Positions 24,599 to 31,288 of a DNA stretch of 49,081 bases are shown here, one piece after another. This DNA comes from Pseudomonas nitroreducens. GTDB taxonomy: Bacteria > Pseudomonadota > Gammaproteobacteria > Pseudomonadales > Pseudomonadaceae. The position numbers were made by a program, and so were the translations under genes. The stretch spans positions 1-49,081 of the forward strand of contig NZ_JACHLI010000043.1 of assembly GCF_014204515.1 (NCBI RefSeq), written 5' to 3'. A model generated the notes under the pieces. It saw nothing but the letters and a program-made list of their open reading frames with translations, had not been told where the DNA came from and did not search any database. Positions within the stretch are counted from its first letter, which is position 1. The number at the start of each line of letters is the position of its first letter.

Positions 24599-24973
24599 TC
24601 AGTCGAGGATGGTCGCCCAGCTTTCAACTGCTTCGCCGCCCCACTTGGCTTTCCACTCTTTCAGAGTTTTGTGGTTGCCGCCCTTGGTTTCGATGATTTC
24701 GCCAGTTTCCGGGTTCTTGTACTGCTTGACCTTACGGTTGCGGGTCTTGCGGCCGTCGTTGGAGGCTGCAGCCTGGACTTTCGCCGTTGGATCGAGGATC
24801 GCGACGATGTCTTTCAGGGACTTGCTGTAGCCAGTCATCAGAGCGCGCAGCTTCTCCTCGAACTCCATTTCCTTCTTGAGAGCTGGATCGTCACGCAGGT
24901 CATCCAGTTGAGCCTGTCTGACGCGAATTTCTTCTTCCAGGGTGCGGAATGTGCTGATGAGGGATTTGGACAT
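24599..24973 (-). CDS. MvaT/MvaU-family H-NS-like xenogeneic silencer
   Basis: This is a 124-residue protein matching MvaT across its length. The N-terminal coiled-coil oligomerisation region (EEEIRVRQAQLDDL...EEKLRALM..YSKSLKD) is followed by a linker. The C-terminal DNA-binding domain reads KQYKNPETGEIIETKGGNHKTLKEWKAKWG and ends AVESWATILD. The GGN turn that inserts into the AT minor groove is kept. MvaT proteins silence AT-rich foreign DNA; plasmid copies (such as Pmr) reduce the host cost of the plasmid and alter host transcription. The upstream TTGACAAtTTGCCAA inverted repeat (about 25039-25053) may be its own operator. It is single and monocistronic, and strongly indicates a Pseudomonas host. 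Confidence 0.92.
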   Translation of the reverse strand: MSKSLISTFRTLEEEIRVRQAQLDDLRDDPALKKEMEFEEKLRALMTGYSKSLKDIVAILDPTAKVQAAASNDGRKTRNRKVKQYKNPETGEIIETKGGNHKTLKEWKAKWGGEAVESWATILD

Positions 24974-25454
24974 GTTGGCTTTCCGATGAGCTTTAGGGTG
25001 AATTTAGGCTACATTCGGCCAACGATAAGGGCAAGTGAAATTGACAATTTGCCAACAAAATCGTGAGGTATGACAGGCATTCAGGGTCTGAACTCTGGGA
25101 TCGATAAGCTGGATTCTGTAAGTTTGTGTAAGCCTCCTGGAAAATAGCGCTGCGTCCATACAACTAAAGGATACGCCGGCATATTGGCTAGCCTTTTGGT
25201 GAGTCCATTTCACCAGGATCGGTAGATCCAGTTGTGTGGTGTCGAGGAGGAGGGAGGTGTCGATTCGTCTGCCCCATACGGGAAGACGTTAGGCGCTTCG
25301 CGGAGGAGACGACAATAAGCCGGAAAACCCATGCACGGACGGCTTTCCGATTCATGATTTTTCCGTGGAGAGCTCTGGGTTGGGCTTTCCGCTCACCGCC
25401 TAAATTTTCTCCGGCAGTACATTTCCTGGCGAACCTACTGCCCTTCGTTGTGTT
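24974..25454. other. Intergenic region between the tRNA array and the MvaT-like gene
   Basis: About 480 bp. It includes the promoter region of the MvaT-like gene, with an inverted repeat TTGACAA/TTGCCAA near 25039-25053. A hairpin CGGAAA...TTTTCCG (about 25319-25348) could end the tRNA transcript. No ORF is supported. Confidence 0.4.
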
Positions 25455-25532
25455 TGGAGCCCCCAGAGGGATTCGAACCCATCAACCACCGACTTCGAAG
25501 GCCGGTCGTCTATCCAGTTGACGTATGGAGGC
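25455..25532 (-). tRNA. tRNA-Arg (anticodon TCG)
   Basis: The cloverleaf can be drawn with 7-bp acceptor GCCTCCA/TGGGGGC (one G-U), D arm CGTC...GACG with GG-A20, anticodon stem CCGGC/GTCGG and loop CTTCGAA. CCA is encoded. A20 and C35 are arginine identity features. The T stem ATGGG/CCCTC has two mismatches, and the discriminator is T, so the tRNA is somewhat degenerate. It would read CGA and CGG-type codons. It is last in the five-tRNA array. Confidence 0.85.
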
Positions 25533-25537
25533 GTGTT

Positions 25538-25614
25538 TGGTGTTGATGGAGGGACTCGAACCCCCGACCCCTGGTTCCGCAAACCAGCGCTCTTTCCAGC
25601 TGAGCTACATCAAC
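25538..25614 (-). tRNA. tRNA-Arg (anticodon GCG)
   Basis: A perfect 7-bp acceptor GTTGATG/CATCAAC, D arm GCTC/GAGC with GG-A20, anticodon stem CTGGT/ACCAG with loop TTGCGGA, T arm GGGGG-TTCGAGT-CCCTC, discriminator A and encoded CCA are visible. Anticodon GCG reads CGC and CGU directly. Bacteria normally use an ACG anticodon deaminated to inosine by TadA, so this tRNA is unusual. It is 5 bp from the next tRNA. Confidence 0.88.
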
Positions 25615-25622
25615 AATGAAAC

Positions 25623-25699
25623 TGGCGACCCGTGTGGGATTCGAATCCACGATTCCCGGCGAGACAAGCCGGAGCCTTAGACCACTGGGCTAACGGGCC
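25623..25699 (-). tRNA. tRNA-Asp (anticodon GTC), copy 1
   Basis: Acceptor GGCCCGT/ACGGGTC, anticodon stem CCGGC/GCCGG with loop TTGTCTC (anticodon GTC), T arm GTGGA-TTCGAAT-CCCAC with one mismatch, discriminator G73 (an aspartate identity element) and encoded CCA. Position 37, next to the anticodon, is T instead of the usual A, which is odd. It shares this with copy 2. Confidence 0.87.
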
Positions 25700-25706
25700 A
25701 AATAAC

Positions 25707-25783
25707 TGGAGCTCCCGACGGGGATTGAACCCGCATTAATCCCGTGAAAGGGGATTGTCCTAGTCCGCTTAGACGACAGGAGC
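25707..25783 (-). tRNA. tRNA-Glu (anticodon TTC)
   Basis: Acceptor GCTCCTG/CGGGAGC (one G-U), anticodon stem ATCCC/GGGAT with a standard loop CTTTCAC, T arm GCGGG-TTCAATC-CCCGT-like and encoded CCA are visible. The anticodon loop is identical to that of ordinary bacterial tRNA-Glu. The discriminator is T rather than G. Confidence 0.9.
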
Positions 25784-25867
25784 GCAAACTTTCTACATAT
25801 ATAAAAATTCCAGGCAATAATTACCCTAAAGTTCACGCAATAAATAAATACGAGAACCTATTATATT

Positions 25868-25943
25868 TGGCGGCCCGTAGGGGAATCGAACCCCTGCATG
25901 CCTGATAGACAGTCAGGTGCCTTTACCGTTTGGCTAACGGGCC
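25868..25943 (-). tRNA. tRNA-Asp (anticodon GTC), copy 2
   Basis: Acceptor GGCCCGT/ACGGGCC (perfect), anticodon stem CCTGA/TCAGG with loop CTGTCTA, T arm AGGGG-TTCGATT-CCCCT, discriminator G73 and encoded CCA. T37 is again present. It is the first tRNA of the array, starting about 20 bp after the terminator of the second leader. An 84-bp AT-rich spacer separates it from the tRNA-Glu gene and may hold a second promoter. Confidence 0.89.
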
Positions 25944-25963
25944 TTTAACTTTTCCTGCCCCTA

Positions 25964-26026
25964 ACAAAAAACCGGGAGCCCTTTCGGAGCCCCCGGTTTC
26001 TCTGTGCTCGGGGGCGTCTAGCCCCC
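25964..26026 (-). promoter_or_regulatory. Attenuator-like structure B immediately upstream of the tRNA array
   Basis: On the minus strand, segment 1 GGGGGC (26021-26026) pairs with segment 2 GCCCCC (26010-26015) around loop TAGAC. Segment 2 (GCCCCCG, 26009-26015) is also perfectly complementary to segment 3 (CGGGGGC, 25989-25995). Segment 3 is the 5' arm of a terminator hairpin (AACCGGG...CCCGGTT, then TTTT; 25964-26001). Pairings 1:2 with 3:4 versus 2:3 are mutually exclusive, as in amino-acid operon attenuators. A tiny ORF ends 12 nt before segment 1, and tRNA-Asp begins about 20 nt after the T run. Confidence 0.68.
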
Positions 26027-26038
26027 GTGTTTCGGGTA

Positions 26039-26116
26039 CTAGACAGGCAGGCGGAGGTCATCCTCGCGACGTTCGTCGCGATCATTCCGTTCCACTTGTA
26101 CCATTACATTGTTCAT
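26039..26116 (-). CDS. Leader-peptide-like ORF B rich in Asp, Glu and Arg codons
   Basis: This is a 25-codon frame with AGGA 8 nt before its ATG. Residues 9-22 read ERNDRDERREDDLR: 12 of 14 are Asp, Glu or Arg, encoded by GAA, GAG, GAT, GAC, CGC, CGT and CGG. These are exactly the amino acids of the five downstream tRNA genes. An attenuator-like set of hairpins follows the stop. The composition and position are those of a leader peptide whose translation senses charged tRNA supply. Alternatively it could be a short acidic-basic peptide with its own function, but the tandem copy argues for the leader role. Confidence 0.6.
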   Translation of the reverse strand: MNNVMVQVERNDRDERREDDLRLPV

Positions 26117-26142
26117 TGGGGCGTTCCTAATTCGTAAGCAAT

Positions 26143-26196
26143 AAAAAACCGAGGGGGTTGCCCTCGGTTTTTGTTCACTGAGGGCGTCTAGCCCTC
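26143..26196 (-). promoter_or_regulatory. Attenuator-like structure A
   Basis: On the minus strand, segment 1 GAGGGC (26191-26196) pairs with segment 2 GCCCTC (26180-26185) around the same loop TAGAC. Segment 2 is also complementary to segment 3 GAGGGC (26160-26165), the 5' arm of a perfect terminator ACCGAGGG-caacc-CCCTCGGT followed by TTTTT (26143-26168). All four segments differ from structure B (GAGGGC versus GGGGGC) yet keep every alternative pairing. In addition, TGCGAGAAACT before the leader ATG and AGTTTCTCGCA after its stop (26281-26291 and 26198-26208) are perfectly complementary, so the whole leader ORF can be enclosed in a hairpin. Confidence 0.7.
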
Positions 26197-26211
26197 ATGC
26201 GAGAAACTAGA

Positions 26212-26277
26212 CTAAATGGACTCCACCGAGCGTTCAGCCCGGTCATCAGAGAAGTCGATACGTTCGAAAGTAGTCAT
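26212..26277 (-). CDS. Leader-peptide-like ORF A rich in Asp, Glu and Arg codons
   Basis: This is a 21-codon frame containing ERIDFSDDRAER; 9 of 21 residues are Asp, Glu or Arg (three each). The ribosome binding site GCGAGAAACT is weak and lies inside an 11-bp inverted repeat that pairs with sequence just after the stop codon. It is the first of two tandem leader/attenuator units upstream of the tRNA array. As no independent protein role is evident, a translation-sensing leader is the best reading. Confidence 0.55.
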   Translation of the reverse strand: MTTFERIDFSDDRAERSVESI

Positions 26278-26499
26278 TGCAGTTTCTCGCAGGTGGTGCG
26301 TTATGGATAGGCTCAGATTAACTTCGCTCTTTTACGAATGCAACACCTTATTCAAACTTTTTTCAAACTTTCTTTCACGACTTACTTCTTTGGAACTGTA
26401 TGCCTACATCTAGCCCGGAAGGGGAGTGTTGGCTGGGGGTGGAGAAATGGTCTTGGGAGTGTGGTACAAAGCCGCTGTGTTGATCTTCGAGCTCACGTG

Positions 26500-26811
26500 A
26501 TGACCGAACGTAAAGGGCCTGGCATGGAGCCGGTCGTATCCAAGGATGATGAGGTAGTTCTCGCAATCTGCGACCACTGCAGGGGCTATGGTCTGTACCT
26601 CGTAACGAAATGGGCAGATGCAGAAGCACTTGCCGAGCTATCAGAGCTCCTCACCAAGGACTACACAGAGAAGCGCCTAACCCTCAGGAGCGCCTCTGCA
26701 GCCCGCGAGTGCGAATGCCGGGACGAGCAGGGCAATCCACCGCCTCCAAAAGAGGCGCGCATACCGACCAGGCCAGTCCTCTCGATCAAGCGCAATAAGC
26801 CGGCGGACTGA
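26500..26811 (+). CDS. Small zinc-ribbon-like hypothetical protein
   Basis: This is a 103-residue protein. CDHCRGYG near residue 28 and ECECRDEQG near residue 75 provide four to five Cys/His that could bind zinc. The start is uncertain: the ATG at 26500 (MTERKGPGM) or 26524 (MEPVVSK) both have weak sites. The open frame before 26500 covers AT-rich leader sequence and is unlikely to be translated. The stop lies in a GCCGGCG/CGCCGGC hairpin that may terminate the transcript. Confidence 0.55.
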   Translation: MTERKGPGMEPVVSKDDEVVLAICDHCRGYGLYLVTKWADAEALAELSELLTKDYTEKRLTLRSASAARECECRDEQGNPPPPKEARIPTRPVLSIKRNKPAD

Positions 26812-27126
26812 CGCCGGCCAGATTGAGTGAGCGTCAATTCGAGCTCAATTGCAGAGCCAGCCTATGTGTTCCGACCAGGCTCCAAGTGTTTTCTAGATCG
26901 GTATCCGGTACTTTCCGGAGCCGGAAACAACCGATATAGAGACCTGATCCTCGTCCGTGACCGGTAGAAGCCTATGAACGCTGGCACCACCAGCCAAATA
27001 GCCTTAGATCGGTATCCACTAAGCGGCCGGGCCCGGAGCCCCCTGAAACCCCGGCGTGAGCCCAGTAATCAGGGCCCGGCGAGCGTTGCTCACCAGGTAA
27101 ACTTGAGCAAGAGAGGGGGAGACCAC
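26812..27126. repeat. Intergenic region with a 13-bp direct repeat
   Basis: TAGATCGGTATCC occurs at 26894-26906 and again at 27005-27017, 111 bp apart. Short inverted repeats (CCGG...CCGG) lie between. The region is the leader of the large gene at 27127. The repeats could be regulator sites; nothing else is recognised. Confidence 0.4.
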
Positions 27127-28830
27127 ATGTCGGAGCAAGCAAAAATCCGTTGGAAAGCAGCCTGTAAGGGCCTTTTCATGAACGCCAGCGGCGCGCAACA
27201 GATCTTCCAGCGCCTGGTTCAGCTTGATGACGACCTGATTCCGCTCGCTCTTATCGAGTCGATACTGCGAGGGAGCGCCGTCATGGCGGAGCAGCTCTTG
27301 GTGGTTTACCCAGACCTGCATGTAGAGGTCTTCAGCAAGCCAGGCGAAGATGCCGTCCTGCTGTATCGCTCGTCCTTTGGCTCAGGAGAGTTTGAGATCA
27401 AAGGGGAGGACGCTCTCGGATTCCTGGCTCTCCTCAAGTCTGGCGAGGAGGCAGGGAACCTCTTCAGGGCCATGATGAGGGCTGGTGCTGCTGGCGCTCT
27501 ATCCGCATTTGGCACCAAGCATCGCAAGCGCCCAAGGCTTGTAACCCTGGCTCGCTACTACGAGTGCCGGCTACCGTTCCTGAACAGCGGTGCAATCCAT
27601 GATCCTGAGCTCTTGCTTGCCTTGGACGAAGCTTCAGCCGGGCTCCCCATTGAGTGGTTCGATGAGACGCTCTGCTGGGCAACTCCAGACATGGTGGCTG
27701 CCTTCCCGAACGACCTGACCGCGCTCCGGCCCCAGGTGTTGGGTAACCTTAGGATCAGGCCCGGCGCCTCAACCAGTGGGGAGCTCTGCCTGCCGATACA
27801 GAATCTAAGTGGTGACCTGGCAAAGAGAGTGCTCGTGAAGGCTTTCACAGCTGATGAAGAATCAGCTGGTGACAAGCCTAGCGAGGCCTATCTAGACCCT
27901 GCCAGCAAGCAAGACATGCTGCTCACCACCATCACGCTTACGCTCGCACCGGAGGGTAGGGCTCTCACCCTCCGAGATAGAGTGCTGCTCAACTGGCTGG
28001 TGCCTGAGAACCAGCGCATGGGTATGCAGCATAACGGCCGCGTGCTGTGTCGCACGACGATGGGGTTCCTCAAGGGCTTCCAGATGATGAGTGCTGATCC
28101 TGGTGCTCTGCGTCAAGCTAGGGATGCTCTGAACCATGGATTCCCTTTGCATGAAGCTGCCTGGGCACATACTGGAGAGTTGGAGGCGGATACTGGCTTC
28201 TGCGCAGAACTGACTGACACCCCCTGGCCGGTGTCAACCTTCGCTCAGTCAATGTTCGACTTTGAAGGGTCAGAAGAGCTCGGCAACCTTCTTCCAGCTG
28301 AGGTTCTCGACCCGATCATTAGCCTCCTGGAGCGTGAGCGAACCACAATCGAGGCGCTCAACTGGGTCGGATATCGCCTCAGGCGATCTCACAGAATCAG
28401 AATGGTCTGGGCTGATAAGTCCGACATCATCAACGCCTTCCATGCTGGTTGCCGCCTACCGCCCGCAGCAGACGTCATTGTTGAGCTGAAGCCTGGGAGA
28501 GGGCATTCGATTGAGGAAGTCGTCCCCCTACTAATGGAGATGGCGGAAGGGCCACTCTCGATCAATGGCGAGAGCTGCGACATCCCGATTGAGGAGGCCC
28601 TGGAAGGCCTCAAAGGGCTCAGGGTGAAAACGAGCAACCCAGCGCGCTACGCCGTCCTCAAGTCAGTTCTTCTGAACCATGGCATTGATGCCGCGATCCC
28701 GCTCCTGCGAACCAAGGCGCAGTGGAGGGTGGCCGTCGATGTCTTCAGCCCGTCTGACCTCGAGCCTCACGCCGCGAAGGTTCCGACCTCGATGATCACA
28801 GTCGTGGCGGCCGGCATGCTCGATATCTGA
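27127..28830 (+). CDS. Large hypothetical protein
   Basis: This is a 567-residue soluble protein. The ATG at 27127 (MSEQAKIRWK) has GGGGGAG 6 nt upstream; the open frame before it reads through leader sequence. It is mixed alpha/beta with no membrane segments and no motif that I can name. Possible features are a helical N-terminus (about 1-60), a Gly/Ala-rich segment AGAAGALSAFG near 125 and a helical C-terminal region with repeated Leu. It is probably monocistronic. No function is proposed. Confidence 0.72.
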   Translation: MSEQAKIRWKAACKGLFMNASGAQQIFQRLVQLDDDLIPLALIESILRGSAVMAEQLLVVYPDLHVEVFSKPGEDAVLLYRSSFGSGEFEIKGEDALGFLALLKSGEEAGNLFRAMMRAGAAGALSAFGTKHRKRPRLVTLARYYECRLPFLNSGAIHDPELLLALDEASAGLPIEWFDETLCWATPDMVAAFPNDLTALRPQVLGNLRIRPGASTSGELCLPIQNLSGDLAKRVLVKAFTADEESAGDKPSEAYLDPASKQDMLLTTITLTLAPEGRALTLRDRVLLNWLVPENQRMGMQHNGRVLCRTTMGFLKGFQMMSADPGALRQARDALNHGFPLHEAAWAHTGELEADTGFCAELTDTPWPVSTFAQSMFDFEGSEELGNLLPAEVLDPIISLLERERTTIEALNWVGYRLRRSHRIRMVWADKSDIINAFHAGCRLPPAADVIVELKPGRGHSIEEVVPLLMEMAEGPLSINGESCDIPIEEALEGLKGLRVKTSNPARYAVLKSVLLNHGIDAAIPLLRTKAQWRVAVDVFSPSDLEPHAAKVPTSMITVVAAGMLDI

Positions 28831-28975
28831 GTAGAACCGACCAGTCATCCCATACCCGGTTGCCCGGTCTAACACCCTGTGGTCGAATCGCGCCCCCTTC
28901 TGTAGAGGAGGGGAGTAACCATCCAGCTGGCAAAGCCTGCCCACCAGGCCGCCAGGCGACAAGACCAGGAAGATC

Positions 28976-29143
28976 ATGAAAGTGCTTTGCAAGGTGAACC
29001 TTCATCGGTGGGAGATGAAGAAAGACTGGAACGCCAAGGCCCGTGAGTGCATACGGTGCCAAAGATTCCAGGTAGAGAAGACCGTCGGCACTGGCTGGCT
29101 CACATTGAGCCCAGGGACTGTAGCGTTCCTAACGCGCCGATAG
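28976..29143 (+). CDS. Small DUF1660-like zinc-finger protein
   Basis: This is a 55-residue protein beginning MKVLCKVNLHRWEMKKDW and followed by ECIRCQRFQ. The pattern 'LC...LH.W....C.RC' matches the DUF1660 phage/plasmid proteins, with two Cys pairs and a His likely to bind zinc. AGGA lies 6 nt upstream of the ATG. A terminator (29159-29184) follows 16 bp after the stop. The role is unknown. Confidence 0.62.
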   Translation: MKVLCKVNLHRWEMKKDWNAKARECIRCQRFQVEKTVGTGWLTLSPGTVAFLTRR

Positions 29144-29158
29144 AACTCAAGCAGGCAC

Positions 29159-29184
29159 GAGCCCCAAGGAATGGGGCTTCTTTT
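29159..29184 (+). terminator. Intrinsic terminator
   Basis: AGCCCC-aaggaat-GGGGCT followed by TCTTTT ends the 28976-29143 transcript and separates it from the tandem paralogues downstream. Confidence 0.8.
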
Positions 29185-29281
29185 AACGTGGCTCTTCCAA
29201 TCATGCTGATGTTCTGGCAATCTGGAATGCTGACTTCAGGAAAGAGAACATGACCCCGAAATACCGACATGACCGCGCCTC

Positions 29282-29303
29282 CCGATTGTGCATTCAATCG
29301 GAG
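29282..29303 (+). promoter_or_regulatory. Hairpin overlapping the ribosome binding site of 29311-29682
   Basis: CCGATTG-tgcatt-CAATCGG places the GG of the GGAG Shine-Dalgarno (29300-29303) in its 3' arm, 7 nt from the ATG. A structurally equivalent but different-sequence hairpin precedes the paralogue at 29747. Stem formation would hide the site. Confidence 0.6.
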
Positions 29304-29310
29304 AACTCAC

Positions 29311-29682
29311 ATGTCCAGAACCTACAGAAGGGGCCGGCCAGGCCATAACCTTCACTACTACCAGCACATCGGCGTGGTGTATCCAGAGCGCCAGACGTAT
29401 TACTTTGGAGATTACTCATGGGAGTCGGAGGTGAAGTACCTCTGCCGTGGGAATGAAGGCCATCTCTCCTACGATGAGTACGCACGCCTAACCATTCTTC
29501 AACACCATCGCGACGGCCTTCATTGTGCCCTGCTTGGCAACGTACCCAGCTGGTGCCGCCTACTGGACGTGAAACGGCAGTCCAGGCAACACAAGGCCCT
29601 GATCCACCGTGGTCTTACCCTAGGTGACTACGACATTGCGCTCACTGCCCTCGATAAGGGCCAATCCTACAACTACTGGTAG
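29311..29682 (+). CDS. Tandem paralogue 1, small basic protein
   Basis: This is a 123-residue protein beginning MSRTYRRGRPGHNLHYYQ and ending SYNYW. The basic N-terminus (R/G-rich) may bind nucleic acid, and the C-terminal Trp matches its paralogue. The next gene repeats the N-terminus (MSRTHRRGRPSRNLAIYQ) and the final Y-W. Middle parts diverge but share DVKRQSRQHKA/EVDRKRQARAYKAEIHR. The family is not recognised. A hairpin covers its ribosome binding site, so expression may be under RNA-level control. Confidence 0.68.
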   Translation: MSRTYRRGRPGHNLHYYQHIGVVYPERQTYYFGDYSWESEVKYLCRGNEGHLSYDEYARLTILQHHRDGLHCALLGNVPSWCRLLDVKRQSRQHKALIHRGLTLGDYDIALTALDKGQSYNYW

Positions 29683-29716
29683 CCGGAAATCCCATGGACA
29701 AATACGACCGGACATC

Positions 29717-29739
29717 CCGATGTGGTAACCACATCGGAG
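29717..29739 (+). promoter_or_regulatory. Hairpin overlapping the ribosome binding site of 29747-30085
   Basis: CCGATGTGGT-a-ACCACATCGG is a perfect 10-bp stem with GG of the Shine-Dalgarno (GGAG, 29736-29739) in its 3' arm, 7 nt from the ATG. The arm sequence differs from the first paralogue's hairpin, but the stem, the site position and the spacing are the same. This supports selection on structure. Confidence 0.65.
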
Positions 29740-29746
29740 ATACCTC

Positions 29747-30085
29747 ATGTCGAGAACACACCGTCGCGGCCGGCCAAGCCGCAACCTGGCCATCTACCAG
29801 CGCATGGGCGTTGTCCAGGATGAGTTGGGCTTTGAAAACAAACAAGGCTTCAAGGATCACGTTGACCAGGCTGTGCGCCTTTTCCATAGCGACAAGCATA
29901 ACGACCGGTATCGGTGGAAGGTTGGCTATTGGGGCGTACCCAGGTGCATACGCGAAGTCGACCGCAAGAGACAGGCGCGCGCTTACAAGGCCGAAATTCA
30001 CCGGGCGCTGCGTAGCGTCGATCATGATGTGATGTTGCAGCCGCTGCTTAAGTTCGCACTCTGGGACTACTGGATGTACTGGTAG
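29747..30085 (+). CDS. Tandem paralogue 2, small basic protein
   Basis: This is a 112-residue paralogue of 29311-29682, starting MSRTHRRGRPSRNLAIYQ and ending WDYWMYW. The conserved parts are the basic N-terminus and the REVDRKRQARAYKAEIHRAL segment. The ribosome binding site is inside a perfect hairpin. A hairpin GGGGGC-ttag-GCCCCC (30090-30105) follows the stop and may be a terminator. The function is unknown. Confidence 0.68.
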   Translation: MSRTHRRGRPSRNLAIYQRMGVVQDELGFENKQGFKDHVDQAVRLFHSDKHNDRYRWKVGYWGVPRCIREVDRKRQARAYKAEIHRALRSVDHDVMLQPLLKFALWDYWMYW

Positions 30086-30184
30086 CGAAGGGGGCTTAGG
30101 CCCCCAAATCTCTGCAATTTCCCTATATAGGCGCTTGTGGGCTTCTGTGCCAGAATCACCGAAAATTCAGTACGGTAGATCCAG

Positions 30185-31288
30185 ATGCACACCATCGCCC
30201 TTGTCGGTGCCTATGGCAATTTCGGCCGCATCATTTTTAACAAGCTCAAGGCCCTTGGGCCGGACGTCCACATTCTGTGCGTAGGCCGTAGCGGCTCCAA
30301 ACTGCGCGAGCTTACCCATGGCGAAACCGCCAGCTGCTGGGCCGGTGACGTTCATGTTCACTCCGATGAGTTTGCGAAGATTCTGCGCCAGCTAAATGTG
30401 AGCCTGGTGATCCACACGGCCGGGCCTTTCCAGGGCCAGGACTATTCTGTGGCCAGGTCGGCTATCAGCGCCGGCTCCGACTACTGCGACCTCTCTGACT
30501 GCCGGCATTTTGTCAAAGGAATCTCGGTACTAGACGAGGAGGCGAAGGCTGCGGGCGTGGCCATTCTCTCTGGGTGTAGTTCGGTACCGACGCTGTCGGC
30601 CGCAGTAATCGACCAGTTCAGCCAGCGATTCTCCCTGGTCGACGAGATCGATTATGGTATCTCGTCTTCGGCTCTGATGCCTGGCGTATCCACTATCCGT
30701 GGCGTCCTGGCCTACGCAGGCAAGCAAATCACGCAATTCATCGATGGTCGTGAACAATCCCTTCTTGGCTGGCAGGATCTCAGGTTCCATCAGATCGACG
30801 GGCTGGGCCAGCGACTCCTGGCTAACGTCGATGTGCCAGACATGGACATCTTCCCGGCGCGATATGGTGCGAAGACAGTTCGCTTCCGGGCCGGCGCCGG
30901 CTTGAAGCTCGGGACTTTCGCCAACTACCTAGCTGCCTGCTTGGCCAGGTTCAAGCTGGTCAAAAGCGCCAGCCAGTGTGCAGACTTCCTGCATACCATG
31001 GGCAAGCGATTTGCCCGGTTCGGCGACGGTAGGAGCGCGATGTACATCACCCTGGGCGGTAAAGATCTGCACAGTCAGCCTTACCAGCACACCTGGGAGA
31101 TAGTCGCTCTGGCTGACTATGGCCCACACATTCCGTCGTCGGGCTCTGTTGCGTTGACCAAACAGATCATTTCCGGCAAACGCCCTGCACCAGGTGCAAG
31201 AGCTTGCTTGGGTGAAATCACCATGCAGGAGTACATCTCTGCCATCGGCGAAGTGCCGGTGTTCACCAGGGATCGCCAGGGGCGATAG
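30185..31288 (+). CDS. Saccharopine-dehydrogenase-like NAD(P)-binding protein
   Basis: This is a 367-residue protein with an N-terminal Rossmann fold (IALVGAYGNFGRIIFNKL). It continues with VIHTAGPFQGQDYSVARSAISAGSDYCDLSD, a pattern typical of the saccharopine dehydrogenase NADP-binding domain. The C-terminal domain (about 160-360) is a large mixed domain. Relatives act on lysine or related metabolites or as putative oxidoreductases, and the substrate here is unknown. It is followed directly (TAGATG) by a DUF2269 membrane protein. I recall such pairs in Pseudomonas chromosomes, so this looks like chromosome-type cargo. Confidence 0.82.
   Translation: MHTIALVGAYGNFGRIIFNKLKALGPDVHILCVGRSGSKLRELTHGETASCWAGDVHVHSDEFAKILRQLNVSLVIHTAGPFQGQDYSVARSAISAGSDYCDLSDCRHFVKGISVLDEEAKAAGVAILSGCSSVPTLSAAVIDQFSQRFSLVDEIDYGISSSALMPGVSTIRGVLAYAGKQITQFIDGREQSLLGWQDLRFHQIDGLGQRLLANVDVPDMDIFPARYGAKTVRFRAGAGLKLGTFANYLAACLARFKLVKSASQCADFLHTMGKRFARFGDGRSAMYITLGGKDLHSQPYQHTWEIVALADYGPHIPSSGSVALTKQIISGKRPAPGARACLGEITMQEYISAIGEVPVFTRDRQGR

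Noticed and set aside
25784..25867. Sixth tRNA in the gap of the array
   Set aside because: The stretch is AT-rich, has no cloverleaf and no TTCGAAT-like T loop.
26016..26190. TAGAC-loop hairpins as integron attC or IS sites
   Set aside because: The cores lack attC consensus features, and the alternative pairing with terminators and leader ORFs explains them better.
29282..29739. Hairpins before the tandem paralogues as a CRISPR-like repeat
   Set aside because: Only two copies exist, with different sequence, and each overlaps a ribosome binding site.
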